A stretch of DNA of 64,000 nucleotides from Lentibacillus lipolyticus (GCA_004145795.1 SEIO01000013.1:1-64000); one strand, 5' to 3'. Numbered from the stretch's first letter, positions 1 through 9,164 are shown. Notes: generated by a model from the letters alone, not told the origin. Numbers and translations are program-made.

Positions 1-153
1 TTTCAACATCTTTGATTTATTCATTGCACACAATGACTGAATTAATTCAATCATCTCTGACTCATCAATATCATCTTGCCAATAACTATCTATTATTTCA
101 TTAATAGTTGCTCCTAAATCACGTTGTGTCTTTTGAAACAATTTAACTTTCAC
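1..153 (-). CDS. Small conserved protein, TIGR04540-like (partial, 3' end outside window)
   Basis: Reading the minus strand from a GTG at 153 gives about 51 residues beginning VKVKLFQKTQRDLGATINEI and running off the window edge. The pattern of an LFxKTQRDL start, an IxEIIDSYW stretch and an acidic middle resembles the small TIGR04540 family of Firmicutes, whose function is unknown. A GGTGA sequence six bases upstream can serve as ribosome binding site. The next gene to the right is far away, so no operon context is visible. The family assignment is from memory of the pattern and is moderately secure; function is unknown. Confidence 0.5.
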   Translation of the reverse strand, partial: MKVKLFQKTQRDLGATINEIIDSYWQDDIDESEMIELIQSLCAMNKSKMLK

Positions 154-894
154 TTTAGTTCACCATCTCTTACTATTTTTATACTTGTTTTATATTTTAA
201 AGCTAGTTCATTTGGAACGCAATAAAACTGAAAATTCATTTTATCTAATGGAAGCATGGCTAGCTAGAGCTTCGCGCATATGCCAGTTACTGCTGAGAAA
301 AGATATGCTAAGAAACGGTTGCGGACGGGGGTGGAGTGAATGCACATAAGATATTAACCATCTTATAGCGGGATTCCTTTCCTGCAAAATAAGTCTTAAA
401 AATGGTCTTGAATGAACAAATGAAAAGAAGCCCCCTCGCTTGGAGTCCCCTATGGCTTGTACTCTTCACCGCTGCGTATGTAATGATCCAACGAAAGAAA
501 AAAGGCATCTTCTAAAGATAGAATGTTCCAATTTTCTTTTCGTAAACTCCTATCACCAAGCACATGATGATGTGGTGGGGTATTTTTCAGTTGCAGTAGT
601 CCTGTCTTCCCATGTACAAGGTGTTCTTAACGATACGACACCCCCGAAAAGCCCGCCCTAACAAAACCAACCACATCAACTGATGAGGAACCATCGTCTT
701 TGGCAATAATGGCGCCAGACCCCATTAACACACTAGCGTTGACGAAGGTGATCAGGAAATTCTTCATACGATGACAGAACAAATATGTGCATATAAGTTG
801 CATGTGTATTTTGAGCGGAAAAGGCGTTGAGAGTCTGTTTGCCGATACGGGGGTAGGCACATACATAGATGGTTCACAAGACTGCATCTAGCCG
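154..894. other. Non-coding or degenerate gap upstream of the first terminator
   Basis: About 740 bases without a convincing gene. A short plus-strand reading frame at about 399-515 would encode a roughly 37-residue peptide with one hydrophobic stretch (LWLVLFTAAYVMI) followed by RKKK. It looks like a single membrane segment with a basic tail but has no good ribosome binding site. Other frames here have no recognisable family or codon bias. The GC-rich patches and broken frames suggest decayed coding sequence. Confidence 0.3.
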
Positions 895-925
895 AAAAAG
901 AGGGCGTAACCACCGCCCCCTTTTT
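895..925 (-). terminator. Rho-independent terminator after threonine aldolase
   Basis: Inverted repeat AAAAAGaGGGCG / CGCCCcCTTTTT around a seven-base loop, lying just after the threonine aldolase stop on the minus strand. The T-run on both sides means it may work in both directions. Confidence 0.75.
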
Positions 926-932
926 CATCCGC

Positions 933-1970
933 TTATTTATAACCTTTTTCCCCTAACACTTCTTCAGCAGCTTTGATTGCTAATTTGATTTGCTCCCTGT
1001 CTACATCTAGATGTGTTACAAATCGAACGGTATGCGGACCTGCCGGATTAACCAAAACCCCTTTCGATTTGAGCCCTTCCGAAAATTCTTCGCCCGTTAG
1101 TCCGGCTTTTTCCGTATTCACAAATAAGATGTTCGTTTCTACTGTATTTTCCATTGTCACACCAGTAATCGCACGCAAACCGTCTTCCAGCAATGTCGCA
1201 TTGGCATGGTCGTCAGCGAGCCGGTCGACCATTGTCCGAAGTGCAATTAGTCCCGGCGCAGCAATGATGCCTGCCTGCCGCATACCACCACCGAACCGTT
1301 TACGCCATTTACGCGCCTTGTCGATAAAAGCTGCTGAACCAGCGATCATCGAGCCAACGGGTGCGCCTAGTCCTTTGGAAAGACAAAATTGAACCGAATC
1401 GGTACAGGCTGCATACTCTTTGACATCAATCCCTGTAGCAACCGAAGCATTAAATAGGCGCGCGCCATCCAAATGAACGGGAATGCCATGTTGCTGGGCT
1501 ATGTTGTATATCTCCTGCATGTTTTCCAATGGCACAATCGCACCGCCTGCACGGTTATGCGTGTTTTCCAGACAGATCAGCCCTGTTTCCGGAAAATGGA
1601 TATCGTCCGCACGAATCACACCTTTAACGGCCTGTGGTTCCATCACGCCACGCTCACCAGCGATGGTTCGCGGCTGTACACCGGCAAAGGCAGCTATGGT
1701 CGCACCTTCATAATAGAAAATGTGGGATGTTTCCTCCACGATAATTTCTTGACCAGGCTGGCAATGGGTGACGACCGCGATTTGATTTCCCTGGGTACCA
1801 CTTGGAACGAACATCGCCTTTTCCTTCCCAAGCTTGTCGGCCGCTAGTTTCTCCAGCTCGATAACCGTTGGATCTTCTTCATACACATCGTCCCCAACCA
1901 CCGCATCAAAAGCTGCCTGCCGCATCTCCATAGTCGGCTTTGTAACCGTATCACTCCGCAAATCAATCAT
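933..1970 (-). CDS. ltaE: Low-specificity L-threonine aldolase (PLP enzyme)
   Basis: 345 residues, the usual length of bacterial threonine aldolases. The family start MIDLRSDTVTKPT is present, as are VGDDVYEEDPT, the PLP-stacking His in ETSHIFYYEG (about residue 83), the aspartate in VHLDGARLFNA, and the Schiff-base lysine in LSKGLGAPVGS (Lys199). The enzyme cleaves L-threonine or L-allo-threonine to glycine and acetaldehyde in the cytoplasm. The ATG is preceded by GGGGGAGAG. It stands alone with its own terminator. Confidence in the fold and reaction class is high; L versus L-allo preference cannot be read from sequence. Confidence 0.93.
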   Translation of the reverse strand: MIDLRSDTVTKPTMEMRQAAFDAVVGDDVYEEDPTVIELEKLAADKLGKEKAMFVPSGTQGNQIAVVTHCQPGQEIIVEETSHIFYYEGATIAAFAGVQPRTIAGERGVMEPQAVKGVIRADDIHFPETGLICLENTHNRAGGAIVPLENMQEIYNIAQQHGIPVHLDGARLFNASVATGIDVKEYAACTDSVQFCLSKGLGAPVGSMIAGSAAFIDKARKWRKRFGGGMRQAGIIAAPGLIALRTMVDRLADDHANATLLEDGLRAITGVTMENTVETNILFVNTEKAGLTGEEFSEGLKSKGVLVNPAGPHTVRFVTHLDVDREQIKLAIKAAEEVLGEKGYK

Positions 1971-2192
1971 ACTTTCTCTCCCCCTAAATTTATTAATCTT
2001 TCTATTAGCAGTCTAGCGAAAATTGCAGGACCTGGGAAGGGAAATGTGTTTTCTGACTGGCGTGCTTGTGCAAAGTAGAGCTGAAATAGTATGATTTTAA
2101 CGAAGACCAATTTCCGGTTGCCATAGTATCGGGACAAATGTTTAGCTTCAGCCGGCTTGATGCTGGCAATCCATACACTTGGAGGAAGAAAA

Positions 2193-2534
2193 ATGAGTGA
2201 CACTGTTTCATTACATGCGTTAAAAGCTTTTGTGGAGAAGAAAACAAACAAAAAGACCCTTGTAAAAGTGATCTGGAATGAGCAGGAAAAATTGACGCTG
2301 TTCATCATACCGAATATGAAGATCCAATCGTTTATTTATGACGAAAAAGCAGGCTATATGTTTTACGATCAAGAAGGAAGGCCTGTGACGCGTGACATAC
2401 CGCTTATTGTGTCGGAAAAGAATTTGGCAGATGGGAAAGTATTGCTAGGTGAGCCCGGCAACCGCGGTTTATTATTGAACCACCAGCCTTTAACTCATGA
2501 GGATAGATTATTTTTACAAGAATATTCGTTGTAG
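2193..2534 (+). CDS. Small conserved protein of unknown function
   Basis: 113 residues starting MSDTVSLHALKAFVEKKT. The ATG at 2193 has a near-perfect GGAGGAAG eight bases upstream, so it is preferred over an in-frame start 12 codons earlier. There is no signal peptide or membrane segment. The protein is mixed alpha/beta and charged, with a hydrophobic LTLFIIPNM strand. It lies 38 bases upstream of a lipoprotein gene on the same strand and may be cotranscribed. I do not recognise the family. Confidence 0.7.
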   Translation: MSDTVSLHALKAFVEKKTNKKTLVKVIWNEQEKLTLFIIPNMKIQSFIYDEKAGYMFYDQEGRPVTRDIPLIVSEKNLADGKVLLGEPGNRGLLLNHQPLTHEDRLFLQEYSL

Positions 2535-2572
2535 TACATGAACAGGGACGATTATTTAGAGGAGGAATTCAC

Positions 2573-3241
2573 TTGCGTTTGCGTTCATTAGCAGTTATGG
2601 CCTTTTTATTGGTATTCATTTTAGCCGCGTGCACGGATACGGATGAATCGGCACCTGAAACAGATCCTGACAAGAAAGGGGATGCGACTATTGCCAAAGC
2701 GGATTTGACAAACTTTGAAAAACAATTGATGGCCTTATCCAATTACACGGCATTTGCCTATGACGTTCATCTCCATAATCAGAAGGCAAAAGGGTTACAA
2801 GTAACGGTGGAGCACTATGAAAATGGTGAAAAAGTCGATGAGGTCATCAATATGGAATCCGGCTTAGAAAGGGTGAAACCATCTGATCAACTGAGGGTCG
2901 TATTTTTGCGGCAAAAGATGAATCAAGGAAAAGAAAAGTGGATCGGCTCCGTTATAAGGGATAATGGCTATGGCACCACTGAAAACATTATTGATTCACC
3001 ATCTGACGACTATACGAGCGTCTCCTCGGGCGGCATCGGTTCTAACATGCCAATGAACATAGGAGAGCGGCAGTACGCGGCAACCATTAAACATACGAAC
3101 CAAACCAGTGTTTCGCAGCGCACTAATTTGGAAACGGAAGCAGATATCAAACAAGCAACAGATTATGAACAAGTTTATCTGCTGTCAGTAAAATTGAATG
3201 AACAACATGGGAAGCTGGACGATAAAGAAAGCGGGAAATGA
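2573..3241 (+). CDS. Putative lipoprotein of unknown function
   Basis: 222 residues from a TTG at 2573, preceded by GAGGAGGAATTCAC. The N-terminus MRLRSLAVMAFLLVFILAAC is a classical lipoprotein signal peptide with an LAAC lipobox, predicting lipidation of Cys20 and attachment to the outer face of the membrane. The mature part is hydrophilic and begins with an acidic linker (DTDESAPETDPD). A Ser/Gly-rich stretch (YTSVSSGGIGS) lies in the middle. It follows the 113-residue unknown gene closely. No family was recognised. Confidence 0.75.
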   Translation: MRLRSLAVMAFLLVFILAACTDTDESAPETDPDKKGDATIAKADLTNFEKQLMALSNYTAFAYDVHLHNQKAKGLQVTVEHYENGEKVDEVINMESGLERVKPSDQLRVVFLRQKMNQGKEKWIGSVIRDNGYGTTENIIDSPSDDYTSVSSGGIGSNMPMNIGERQYAATIKHTNQTSVSQRTNLETEADIKQATDYEQVYLLSVKLNEQHGKLDDKESGK

Positions 3242-3334
3242 TACATGCGCAGGGGGCGCACACCGATAAACGTACACTTTTCCCTATCTCAACACATAGG
3301 ATAGTGTCATCACCATTGAAAGGAATGACAGAAA

Positions 3335-3895
3335 ATGTACAATTATCCTTACATGCCCCCCTATCCATATAATGTGAATCAGCCAATGCATCCTGCTGAC
3401 ATGCAGCGCGGGGGTTTGGCTTACCCGGGTATGGCTGATCATAGCAACTATAGTCAGCCTGTATGCGGAACATATAACGGAGCTTTTGCCGATTTCGGCA
3501 GGCAGCCGTACACCGTAAATATTAACCAGGCCGCTAAACACAACAACATGTACCGTACAGCCATTTGGACTGGTGAACACTTGCAGGTGACGTTAATGAG
3601 CATCCCGGTTGGGGGTGACGTCGGCTTAGAAGTACATCCGGATGTAGATCAGTTCCTGCGTATTGAACAGGGGCAGGGTCTGGTCCAGATGGGTGATCGC
3701 CGGGACCGCTTGAGTTATCAGCGGCATGTCGGTGATGATTCCGCCATTATGGTTCCGGCACGTACTTGGCACAATGTCATTAACACAGGGCATCAGCCGC
3801 TTAAACTGTACTCTATTTATGCACCTCCCCATCATCCTTTTGGCACGGTTCACCCAACCCAGGATATCGCTTTTGCGGCTGAAGAAAATCATTGA
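3335..3895 (+). CDS. Cupin-domain protein with Tyr/Pro-rich N-terminus
   Basis: 186 residues. Residues 1-50 are rich in Tyr, Pro, Met and Asn (MYNYPYMPPYPYNVNQP), a composition typical of spore coat and other surface-layer proteins. Residues about 70-170 form a single cupin barrel: motif 1 around GLEVHPDVDQFLRIEQGQG and motif 2 around IMVPARTWHNVINTG, both carrying metal-ligand His residues. Small-molecule binding or isomerase activity is typical of cupins, but the substrate cannot be inferred. The next gene also has a Tyr/Pro N-terminus, so a role in the spore coat is plausible. A GAAAGGAATG sequence upstream provides the RBS. Confidence 0.8.
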   Translation: MYNYPYMPPYPYNVNQPMHPADMQRGGLAYPGMADHSNYSQPVCGTYNGAFADFGRQPYTVNINQAAKHNNMYRTAIWTGEHLQVTLMSIPVGGDVGLEVHPDVDQFLRIEQGQGLVQMGDRRDRLSYQRHVGDDSAIMVPARTWHNVINTGHQPLKLYSIYAPPHHPFGTVHPTQDIAFAAEENH

Positions 3896-3898
3896 TAG

Positions 3899-3919
3899 CG
3901 GGACGGTGGCCCCCGTCCC
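3899..3919. repeat. REP-like palindrome (GGGACGG / CCGTCCC)
   Basis: Short GC-rich inverted repeat right after the cupin gene stop. It resembles the GGGACA/TGTCCC palindromes found in many other gaps of this window. It has no T-run, so it is a poor terminator. Confidence 0.45.
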
Positions 3920-4009
3920 CTCATAACCTGACATTCCCCAAGACGAGACCGTTTGCATATGATTTTTATATGATAGCATTTAGCCAATTTTAACCAAGAG
4001 GGTGTGTTT

Positions 4010-4369
4010 ATGTATTATGTAAATGGTCCAGGGCATTATTATCCGCACGTGCCATACCGGCCGGCTCGCCCACAGTATCCAACGGTTGATACATCCCTCC
4101 TTAGCCAATCAGCAAATGAAACAAAAAAGCTTATGAATGATGCGAATACTATTATCGACAAGCTGGCGGAATCACAAGAATTTAGCACAGAGGTAATGAA
4201 TGCTGCACAAACGTCCAATCACGAAAAAGTTAAAAGCTTAATGCATTCCACAGGTATTGCCTCTAACGTAGATACTCAATTCAATCCAGACGGTCTCCGT
4301 TTAATTTTCAAATCTCAAATTGACGGCCAAGACTGCTGTAAACTAAGAATAGCATTACGCTGGCGATAA
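4010..4369 (+). CDS. yuzC: Inner spore coat protein, YuzC-like
   Basis: 119 residues from the ATG at 4010, with AGAGGGTG upstream. The Tyr/Pro-rich start (MYYVNGPGHYYPHVPYRPAR) is followed by PQYPTVDTSLLSQSA, a helical repeat-like middle, and the C-terminal signature DCCKLRIALRWR. This overall pattern matches what I recall of Bacillus YuzC, an inner spore coat protein. It is probably expressed in the mother cell. The neighbouring cupin also has a coat-like N-terminus, but no sporulation promoter could be assigned with certainty. Confidence 0.7.
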   Translation: MYYVNGPGHYYPHVPYRPARPQYPTVDTSLLSQSANETKKLMNDANTIIDKLAESQEFSTEVMNAAQTSNHEKVKSLMHSTGIASNVDTQFNPDGLRLIFKSQIDGQDCCKLRIALRWR

Positions 4370-4503
4370 GATAGTGGGGATGATGGGGAAGCGGGGATAG
4401 GCGTCTGTACCACCCTTGCTCACAATCGTTACGTTTATACAAAACAACCCATCCATGATACCATAAGAACGAAATCCTAAATCACATTTGTTATGGAGGT
4501 CCC

Positions 4504-4953
4504 ATGCTTACATTCGAAGAAAAACTGACTATTATCGAATCCTTTCCTGAACTAACGCGTAACGACATCTCCCTTGGCCGTGTTAACTTTCACTTTGAAG
4601 AAAGCGCCAAAGATAAAAAGGTGGTCGTGTATCGCCTTCATCCAAACGGCAATGGTTTTGTCTACGCCGGAGAAATAGAGAATAGCAACTATGTGACTGA
4701 TTCAAAAGGAATGGTCAACATACGTGATTTCACCGAAAAAGAGCTTCGTGCTATCATACAACAATCGATTGCATCTTTATCAGAATCCGAGCCTGTTACG
4801 GAAACATGGATCAACAGTGAAGGCGTGACGCTTCAGTTAACGGAGGAAGCTGATGTGTGGAACATTTATGCAGACACTATATTAGAGGCTACACACGCAA
4901 CGTATCACGCAGCAGCTGATTACCTGTATCAGGAAGGCTTCCGGCTCTTATAA
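4504..4953 (+). CDS. Conserved cytoplasmic protein of unknown function
   Basis: 149 residues beginning MLTFEEKLTIIESFPELTRNDISLGRVNFHFEES, with ATGGAGGTCCC upstream. It has no signal or membrane segment and is acidic, with a strand-rich first half (VVVYRLHPNGNGFVYAG). The sequence reads like a Bacillaceae-restricted family that I have seen only as hypothetical. The gene ends in a strong terminator, so it is a separate unit or the end of one. Confidence 0.75.
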   Translation: MLTFEEKLTIIESFPELTRNDISLGRVNFHFEESAKDKKVVVYRLHPNGNGFVYAGEIENSNYVTDSKGMVNIRDFTEKELRAIIQQSIASLSESEPVTETWINSEGVTLQLTEEADVWNIYADTILEATHATYHAAADYLYQEGFRLL

Positions 4954-4960
4954 GAAAGAA

Positions 4961-4997
4961 ACATGCACCTCTCCTATTCGAGGTGCATGTTTTTTTG
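4961..4997 (+). terminator. Strong rho-independent terminator
   Basis: Perfect 11-base arms ACATGCACCTC / GAGGTGCATGT with an eight-base loop, followed by seven or more T. It lies eight bases after the stop of the preceding plus-strand gene. Confidence 0.92.
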
Positions 4998-5021
4998 ACT
5001 GATTGCTTTTCGGCCTATTTA

Positions 5022-5041
5022 TGGACCGATGAACCTGTCCC
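5022..5041. repeat. REP-like element copy, identical to 9230-9249
   Basis: The 20-mer TGGACCGATGAACCTGTCCC recurs exactly at 9230-9249, both times in a gap next to a minus-strand gene end. It belongs to the GGGACA/TGTCCC palindrome family of this window. Confidence 0.7.
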
Positions 5042-5054
5042 TTTGGGCCCCTGA

Positions 5055-6722
5055 CTAGACTGTACAAAATTCGTTCAACAGATGTGTGGTTGTTTGCCGG
5101 ACGAGTTTGGGCAGTGTTTCAAAAGAATACGGTTTATAGACGCGTTCTGTCCATTTATGACCGTCTTTGCCGTATACCCCCATATTAATTGATGGCAGGT
5201 TGAATTCCTTGATTGTTGCAAAAGGAACATTATACAGTTTCTCCCATTCCGGCATGTTTTCCAATAATGGCATAAGCTGCTCTTCTGTTTCATGGCTGGA
5301 AAGAAAGCTTCCATCAGCCAGATAAGGAAAGAACTTCTTCACAGCAAATGTTTCACCAGTTTCTTCGCCGACAGCCTCAATCACAGATTCAATCGATTTT
5401 TTAATATGCTGATCCCTTAAACTTTCCTCTTTTAGATAGTTATGAGGCAAAAATGGCGGTGCAACAAACAAAATGACACGGGCTTTTTTATTTGGGTCCA
5501 GTTCCTGCAAGGCGCTGACAATCTCGAAATTCAGTTCACGCAATTCGCTTGTTTGACTTTCAGATAAAACTCGATCAATAGCGGCGCGTGTATCAATCCC
5601 TTTATCTTCCAAATATGAAATAAACGCATGATAGGTCGTCACTTCTATTTCCCACGATAAATCACGTGTTGGGTAGCCTGTTTTTTCAACAAAAGCCTGA
5701 AACTGTTTTTGCATGTATTCCTCAGTCTCACTGCATACGATTTTCGTTTCCGTCAGCAGCTGATCAAGCGCTTCTTCCGGTGTGGCCTCAAATAAGAAGT
5801 AATTAAAATACAACTGACTGCTTGGAGCTGTTTGCACCGTGTATTGCTGTTTTGTATCCCGCTGATATAAACATGTCGGCGGAAGTACATACTCACCAGG
5901 AATCGTCTCGGCCAGTTCGTAATTGTTATGGATTCGTTCGGTAATCTTTGCCGCGACAAAATTCGGATCAATTCCTGCCAGCGTATCCCCCACATGTGCT
6001 TCCCTTCCATATATGAAGAAACTTGGCAGCATTTTGCCTGCTGTGCCGGTGTACACATATTTGTTTACATCACCGTCATATAGTGGAGTTGTAAAATCAG
6101 TATTGATAGCCAGGACATATTCCAAATGGTACTTGTTCTGGATTCGCTTTAGTTCAGATAAGGCACTTGTAATCCCCTTGTGCTCGCTTTCTTCATCACC
6201 ATTAATAACCAGTAAAATATTCCCATTCAGTTCTTCTGGGTGTTCGGAAAAATAAAGCAGATTTGCAATGTGAACAGCTGCACCACTTTTCATATCAAGT
6301 GCACCGCGGCCAAAAAGCCAATCCCCTGACTGTGCCTCCTGTCTAAGTTCCTCGTTATATTCATAGGAACGAAAGAAGTCTTCCAGCGCATCTGGCGAGA
6401 AGGCTTGGTCTTTCAATAACCCAAAGTCCTCCACCCCAACGGTATCAATATGGGCCTGATAAATCACAGTTTCTTTTGTTTGCGCGGATCCTTCTATAAA
6501 AGCAAACAGATTCTTTCGGCCTGTCGGGTCCCCCTTCACATTCTGGATCCATAAATGATCAGCATAGCGCTGAAAATATGGGAAAGTATACAGCAGTCTA
6601 TGAATTTCCTCCACAATGGCTGCCTCGCCGTCCGTACTATTAATACTATTGATTCCAACCAAATGCCTCGTTATGACCTCCACTTGTTCGCTGATTGAAA
6701 GGGTCTGCAGTTGTTGGTACAT
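5055..6722 (-). CDS. RocB-like M20 metallopeptidase (copy 1)
   Basis: 555 residues, the length of the RocB arginine-utilisation subfamily of M20 zinc hydrolases and longer than ordinary M20 enzymes. M20 motifs are present: the first metal-ligand motif in YQAHIDTVG, FGRGALDMKSG with a metal-bridging Asp, and the catalytic/metal pair in INGDEESEHKG. The C-terminal half carries the RocB-typical NVGVYGKDGHKWTERVYK-like ending (here SINMGVYGKDGHKWTERV). GGAGGTAACGG precedes the ATG. The gene lies 22 bases downstream of an AGCS symporter on the same strand, implying uptake followed by hydrolysis of an amino-acid derivative. The biochemical reaction of RocB itself is not settled, so the substrate is unknown. 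Confidence 0.85.
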   Translation of the reverse strand: MYQQLQTLSISEQVEVITRHLVGINSINSTDGEAAIVEEIHRLLYTFPYFQRYADHLWIQNVKGDPTGRKNLFAFIEGSAQTKETVIYQAHIDTVGVEDFGLLKDQAFSPDALEDFFRSYEYNEELRQEAQSGDWLFGRGALDMKSGAAVHIANLLYFSEHPEELNGNILLVINGDEESEHKGITSALSELKRIQNKYHLEYVLAINTDFTTPLYDGDVNKYVYTGTAGKMLPSFFIYGREAHVGDTLAGIDPNFVAAKITERIHNNYELAETIPGEYVLPPTCLYQRDTKQQYTVQTAPSSQLYFNYFLFEATPEEALDQLLTETKIVCSETEEYMQKQFQAFVEKTGYPTRDLSWEIEVTTYHAFISYLEDKGIDTRAAIDRVLSESQTSELRELNFEIVSALQELDPNKKARVILFVAPPFLPHNYLKEESLRDQHIKKSIESVIEAVGEETGETFAVKKFFPYLADGSFLSSHETEEQLMPLLENMPEWEKLYNVPFATIKEFNLPSINMGVYGKDGHKWTERVYKPYSFETLPKLVRQTTTHLLNEFCTV

Positions 6723-6744
6723 AGCCGTTACCTCCAGTTTGTTT

Positions 6745-8123
6745 TTAATTTATTTTTTTTGTTTGTTCATTTGTCTGTTTGTAAGCTGTCTTAAAATAAT
6801 CATCGGTAATTGATTTCACCTTTTTGCTTAGGAAAAGCACAGCAATCATATTTGGCAGCACAATCATCGCCAATAACAGATCAAGGAATTGCCAAATAAA
6901 CTGTAAGCCACCAATCGCACCCAACACAATGGCAACTAAATAGACGCCACGCATAACTATAGAAAATTGATGCCCAAAAAGGAATTCCGCCTGTTTTTCT
7001 CCATAATAAACAATAATTAAAACCGTTGTAATAACAAAGAAGAAGAGGATGACAGATATCATACTTCCAGCCAGCGATGAACCAAACAGACTTGCAAAAG
7101 CCGTCGGCACCATATCTGCTGCATTTTCCGAACCAACTTTTGTCCAGGCACCAGTAGTAATAATAACAAGTGCTGTCATCGTACAAACCACGAGCGTGTC
7201 GATGATAACTTCAAAAATACCCCAAAATCCCTGCTTTGCTGGATGACTACTTTTTGCAGCCGAATGAGCAATTGGCGCAGTCCCCATACCTGCCTCATTG
7301 GAGTACAATCCGCGTGCAAGTCCCCAGCGAATCGCAGCCGCTACACCAGCTCCCAGGAAGCCACCAGCAGCAGAAATCGGCTGGAACGCATATTCGAAAA
7401 TCAGCCCGAACGCCCGGGGAACGTCACCGATGTTGACAGCCAAAACACTGATGACACCAATCATATAAACGATCACCATAAGCGGAATTAACTTTTCGGT
7501 TACGCGTCCAATCATTTTAATTCCACCAACGATTACCATTCCGACAAGCAGCATGACAACCAAGCCCGTCCACAGTGGTGGTATGCCAAATGACCCATTT
7601 ACTGTCTCTGCTACCGAATTTGCCTGCACCATCGTACTAGCAATAATTTCAAGCATTAAAGCAAACGCAAAGAAATAAGCAACCTTTTTCCAGCCCAGCC
7701 CTTTTTGAATATAGTGCATGGGCCCGCCAACATATTCGCCTTTTTCATTTTTTCACGGTAATGGATACCGAGTACAACTTCAGAGTATTTCGTGGCCATC
7801 CCGATGAGGGCGACCACCCACATCCAAAAAATGGCACCTGGACCGCCCAATGCAATGGCGACTGGGACTCCCACAATATTAGCTGCTCCCATTGTAGACG
7901 CAAGCGCACTCGTCGTTGCCTGGAATGGCGAAACCGAGCCTGGTGCATTGCTTTTGATAAACATCTTCCCAAAAGTTTCATGGAGTATATGCGGTAAATG
8001 CCGGATTTGAAAAAAACCAAGTCTTAATGACAGGTAAATCCCACCACCAAGTAATAACAAAATCATCGGTAATCCCCAGATAATTTCAGTAATTTTAGCA
8101 ATAATCTGTGTAAAACTCTCCAT
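6745..8123 (-). pseudogene. AGCS-family sodium:alanine/glycine symporter, broken by a one-base frameshift
   Basis: The 5' part (8123 to about 7745) encodes the AGCS N-terminus with PFQATTSALASTMGAANIVGVPVAIALGGPGAIFWMW and ends in YREKMKK. The 3' part continues in another frame from GEYVGGPMHYIQKGLG to the normal C-terminus near 6745. Adding one A to the six-A run (T at 7748-7753 on the plus strand) restores YREKNEKGEYVGGPMHYI, the family sequence. Joined, it has the usual 450-460 residues and about 11 membrane segments. AGGAGGG precedes the ATG. Either a real null mutation or a homopolymer sequencing error; the flanks are otherwise undecayed. It was probably cotranscribed with the RocB-like gene downstream. 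Confidence 0.85.
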
Positions 8124-8157
8124 CAATACCCTCCTCTTAGCTGAGCCTCCTAGTATA

Positions 8158-8171
8158 GGAAACCGTTTTCA
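8158..8171 (-). promoter_or_regulatory. Candidate cre box in the leader of the AGCS/RocB operon
   Basis: On the minus strand TGAAAACGGTTTCC differs from the CcpA consensus TGWAANCGNTNWCA only at the last base. It lies about 35 bases upstream of the AGCS start, where CcpA would block transcription. A candidate only. Confidence 0.45.
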
Positions 8172-8190
8172 AAGTTGTTATATAAATAAT

Positions 8191-8212
8191 TCCACAATGT
8201 GGATTATAATCC
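8191..8212. promoter_or_regulatory. Overlapping palindromes, candidate IclR-type operator
   Basis: Two perfect palindromes share three bases: TCCACAaTGTGGA and GGATTATAATCC. They sit between the divergent AGCS/RocB and IclR genes, and the second contains TATAAT on both strands, so a bound repressor would cover a -10 box. The adjacent IclR-family protein is the obvious candidate ligand. Confidence 0.5.
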
Positions 8213-8355
8213 GCATTATGAAACTATAAGTTGGTTTTATTTTATATTACCATAAGTTATCTGTCAATATAGAAAATAAGTAACGTTCAATCACTCTCTT
8301 GTGTCGGTGTGTTAAAATATAGATTAATTAGTTGATAGAAAAAGGGGGGCTTGTC

Positions 8356-9090
8356 ATGATTCAATCCATCGAACGTGCCATGAAAGTGATTTACACACTA
8401 TCCGCTGCTCCAAATGATTCTTGGAATATTGCCGAAATAGCGGAACACACAGCATTACCGGTCAGTACTGTATACCGACTGGTTGATACATTGGAAGCAC
8501 ATGACCTGATAACACAAATTCCGGATACCAAACAATATAAATTGGGCTTCACATGGATAGAAATTGGCATGAAACTGTCTGAGAACCTTAATTCAAAAGA
8601 CATTGCCCGTCCATGCCTCGAAAAGCTCGCAATGGATGTGGAAGAGACCGTTTATTTCAACATACCTGCCAAGCGGGATTCCATTATAATTGACCGGGTG
8701 GACAGCCCGAGAAAAGTAAAAGTTATTGACTCGATTGGCGAGCGGATCCCTTATTACATAGGTGCTGCCAACAAATCCATTCTGGCCAATATGGATAGAC
8801 AGAAAGTAATACAATTGTTGGAGGATTTATTAATAAGTGGGCAGCAAATATCAGATCTGACAAAACAGCTGGACCAGATAAAAACGGATGGTTATTCCAT
8901 CAGCTACGGGGAGAAAACAAAGGGAACTATCGCAGTCGCAGCGCCAGTTGTTGGATTCCAAAACAAGCTGCACGGCGCAATTAGCATTGAATTTCTTGAA
9001 TACGAAACAACAGAAGAAGTAATCCAAACCATGGCTGAAAAGGCAAAACAAACCGCCCGCTCCATCTCCGAACAACTCGGAGGCGCATAG
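8356..9090 (+). CDS. IclR-family transcriptional regulator
   Basis: 244 residues from the ATG at 8356, which has AAAGGGGGGC six bases upstream. Residues about 1-65 form the winged helix (SIERAMKVIYTLS, TALPVSTVYRLVDTLEAHDLI, YKLGFTWIEIG). The rest is the IclR effector domain, with YYIGAANKSILANM, GYSISYGEKTKGTIAVAAPV and a C-terminal TARSISEQLGG helix. It is divergent from the AGCS/RocB-like operon across a palindrome-rich promoter region, so it most likely controls that operon. The ligand is unknown, presumably the transported compound or a breakdown product. Confidence 0.9.
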   Translation: MIQSIERAMKVIYTLSAAPNDSWNIAEIAEHTALPVSTVYRLVDTLEAHDLITQIPDTKQYKLGFTWIEIGMKLSENLNSKDIARPCLEKLAMDVEETVYFNIPAKRDSIIIDRVDSPRKVKVIDSIGERIPYYIGAANKSILANMDRQKVIQLLEDLLISGQQISDLTKQLDQIKTDGYSISYGEKTKGTIAVAAPVVGFQNKLHGAISIEFLEYETTEEVIQTMAEKAKQTARSISEQLGGA

Positions 9091-9164
9091 GAATGTAAGG
9101 ACAGGTTTATGTGCCGGAGCCATTTGAAATGAGGAATTTAGGAATGGAATAGGAGGTGGTTGAT

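Noticed and set aside
440-887. Two ORFs of 73-86 codons in the first gap
   Set aside because: They lack an RBS and a recognisable family, and the codon content is atypical.
7748-7753. Programmed ribosomal frameshift in the AGCS gene
   Set aside because: The run is A6 but no slippery heptamer with a downstream structure was apparent, and AGCS genes are not known to use recoding.
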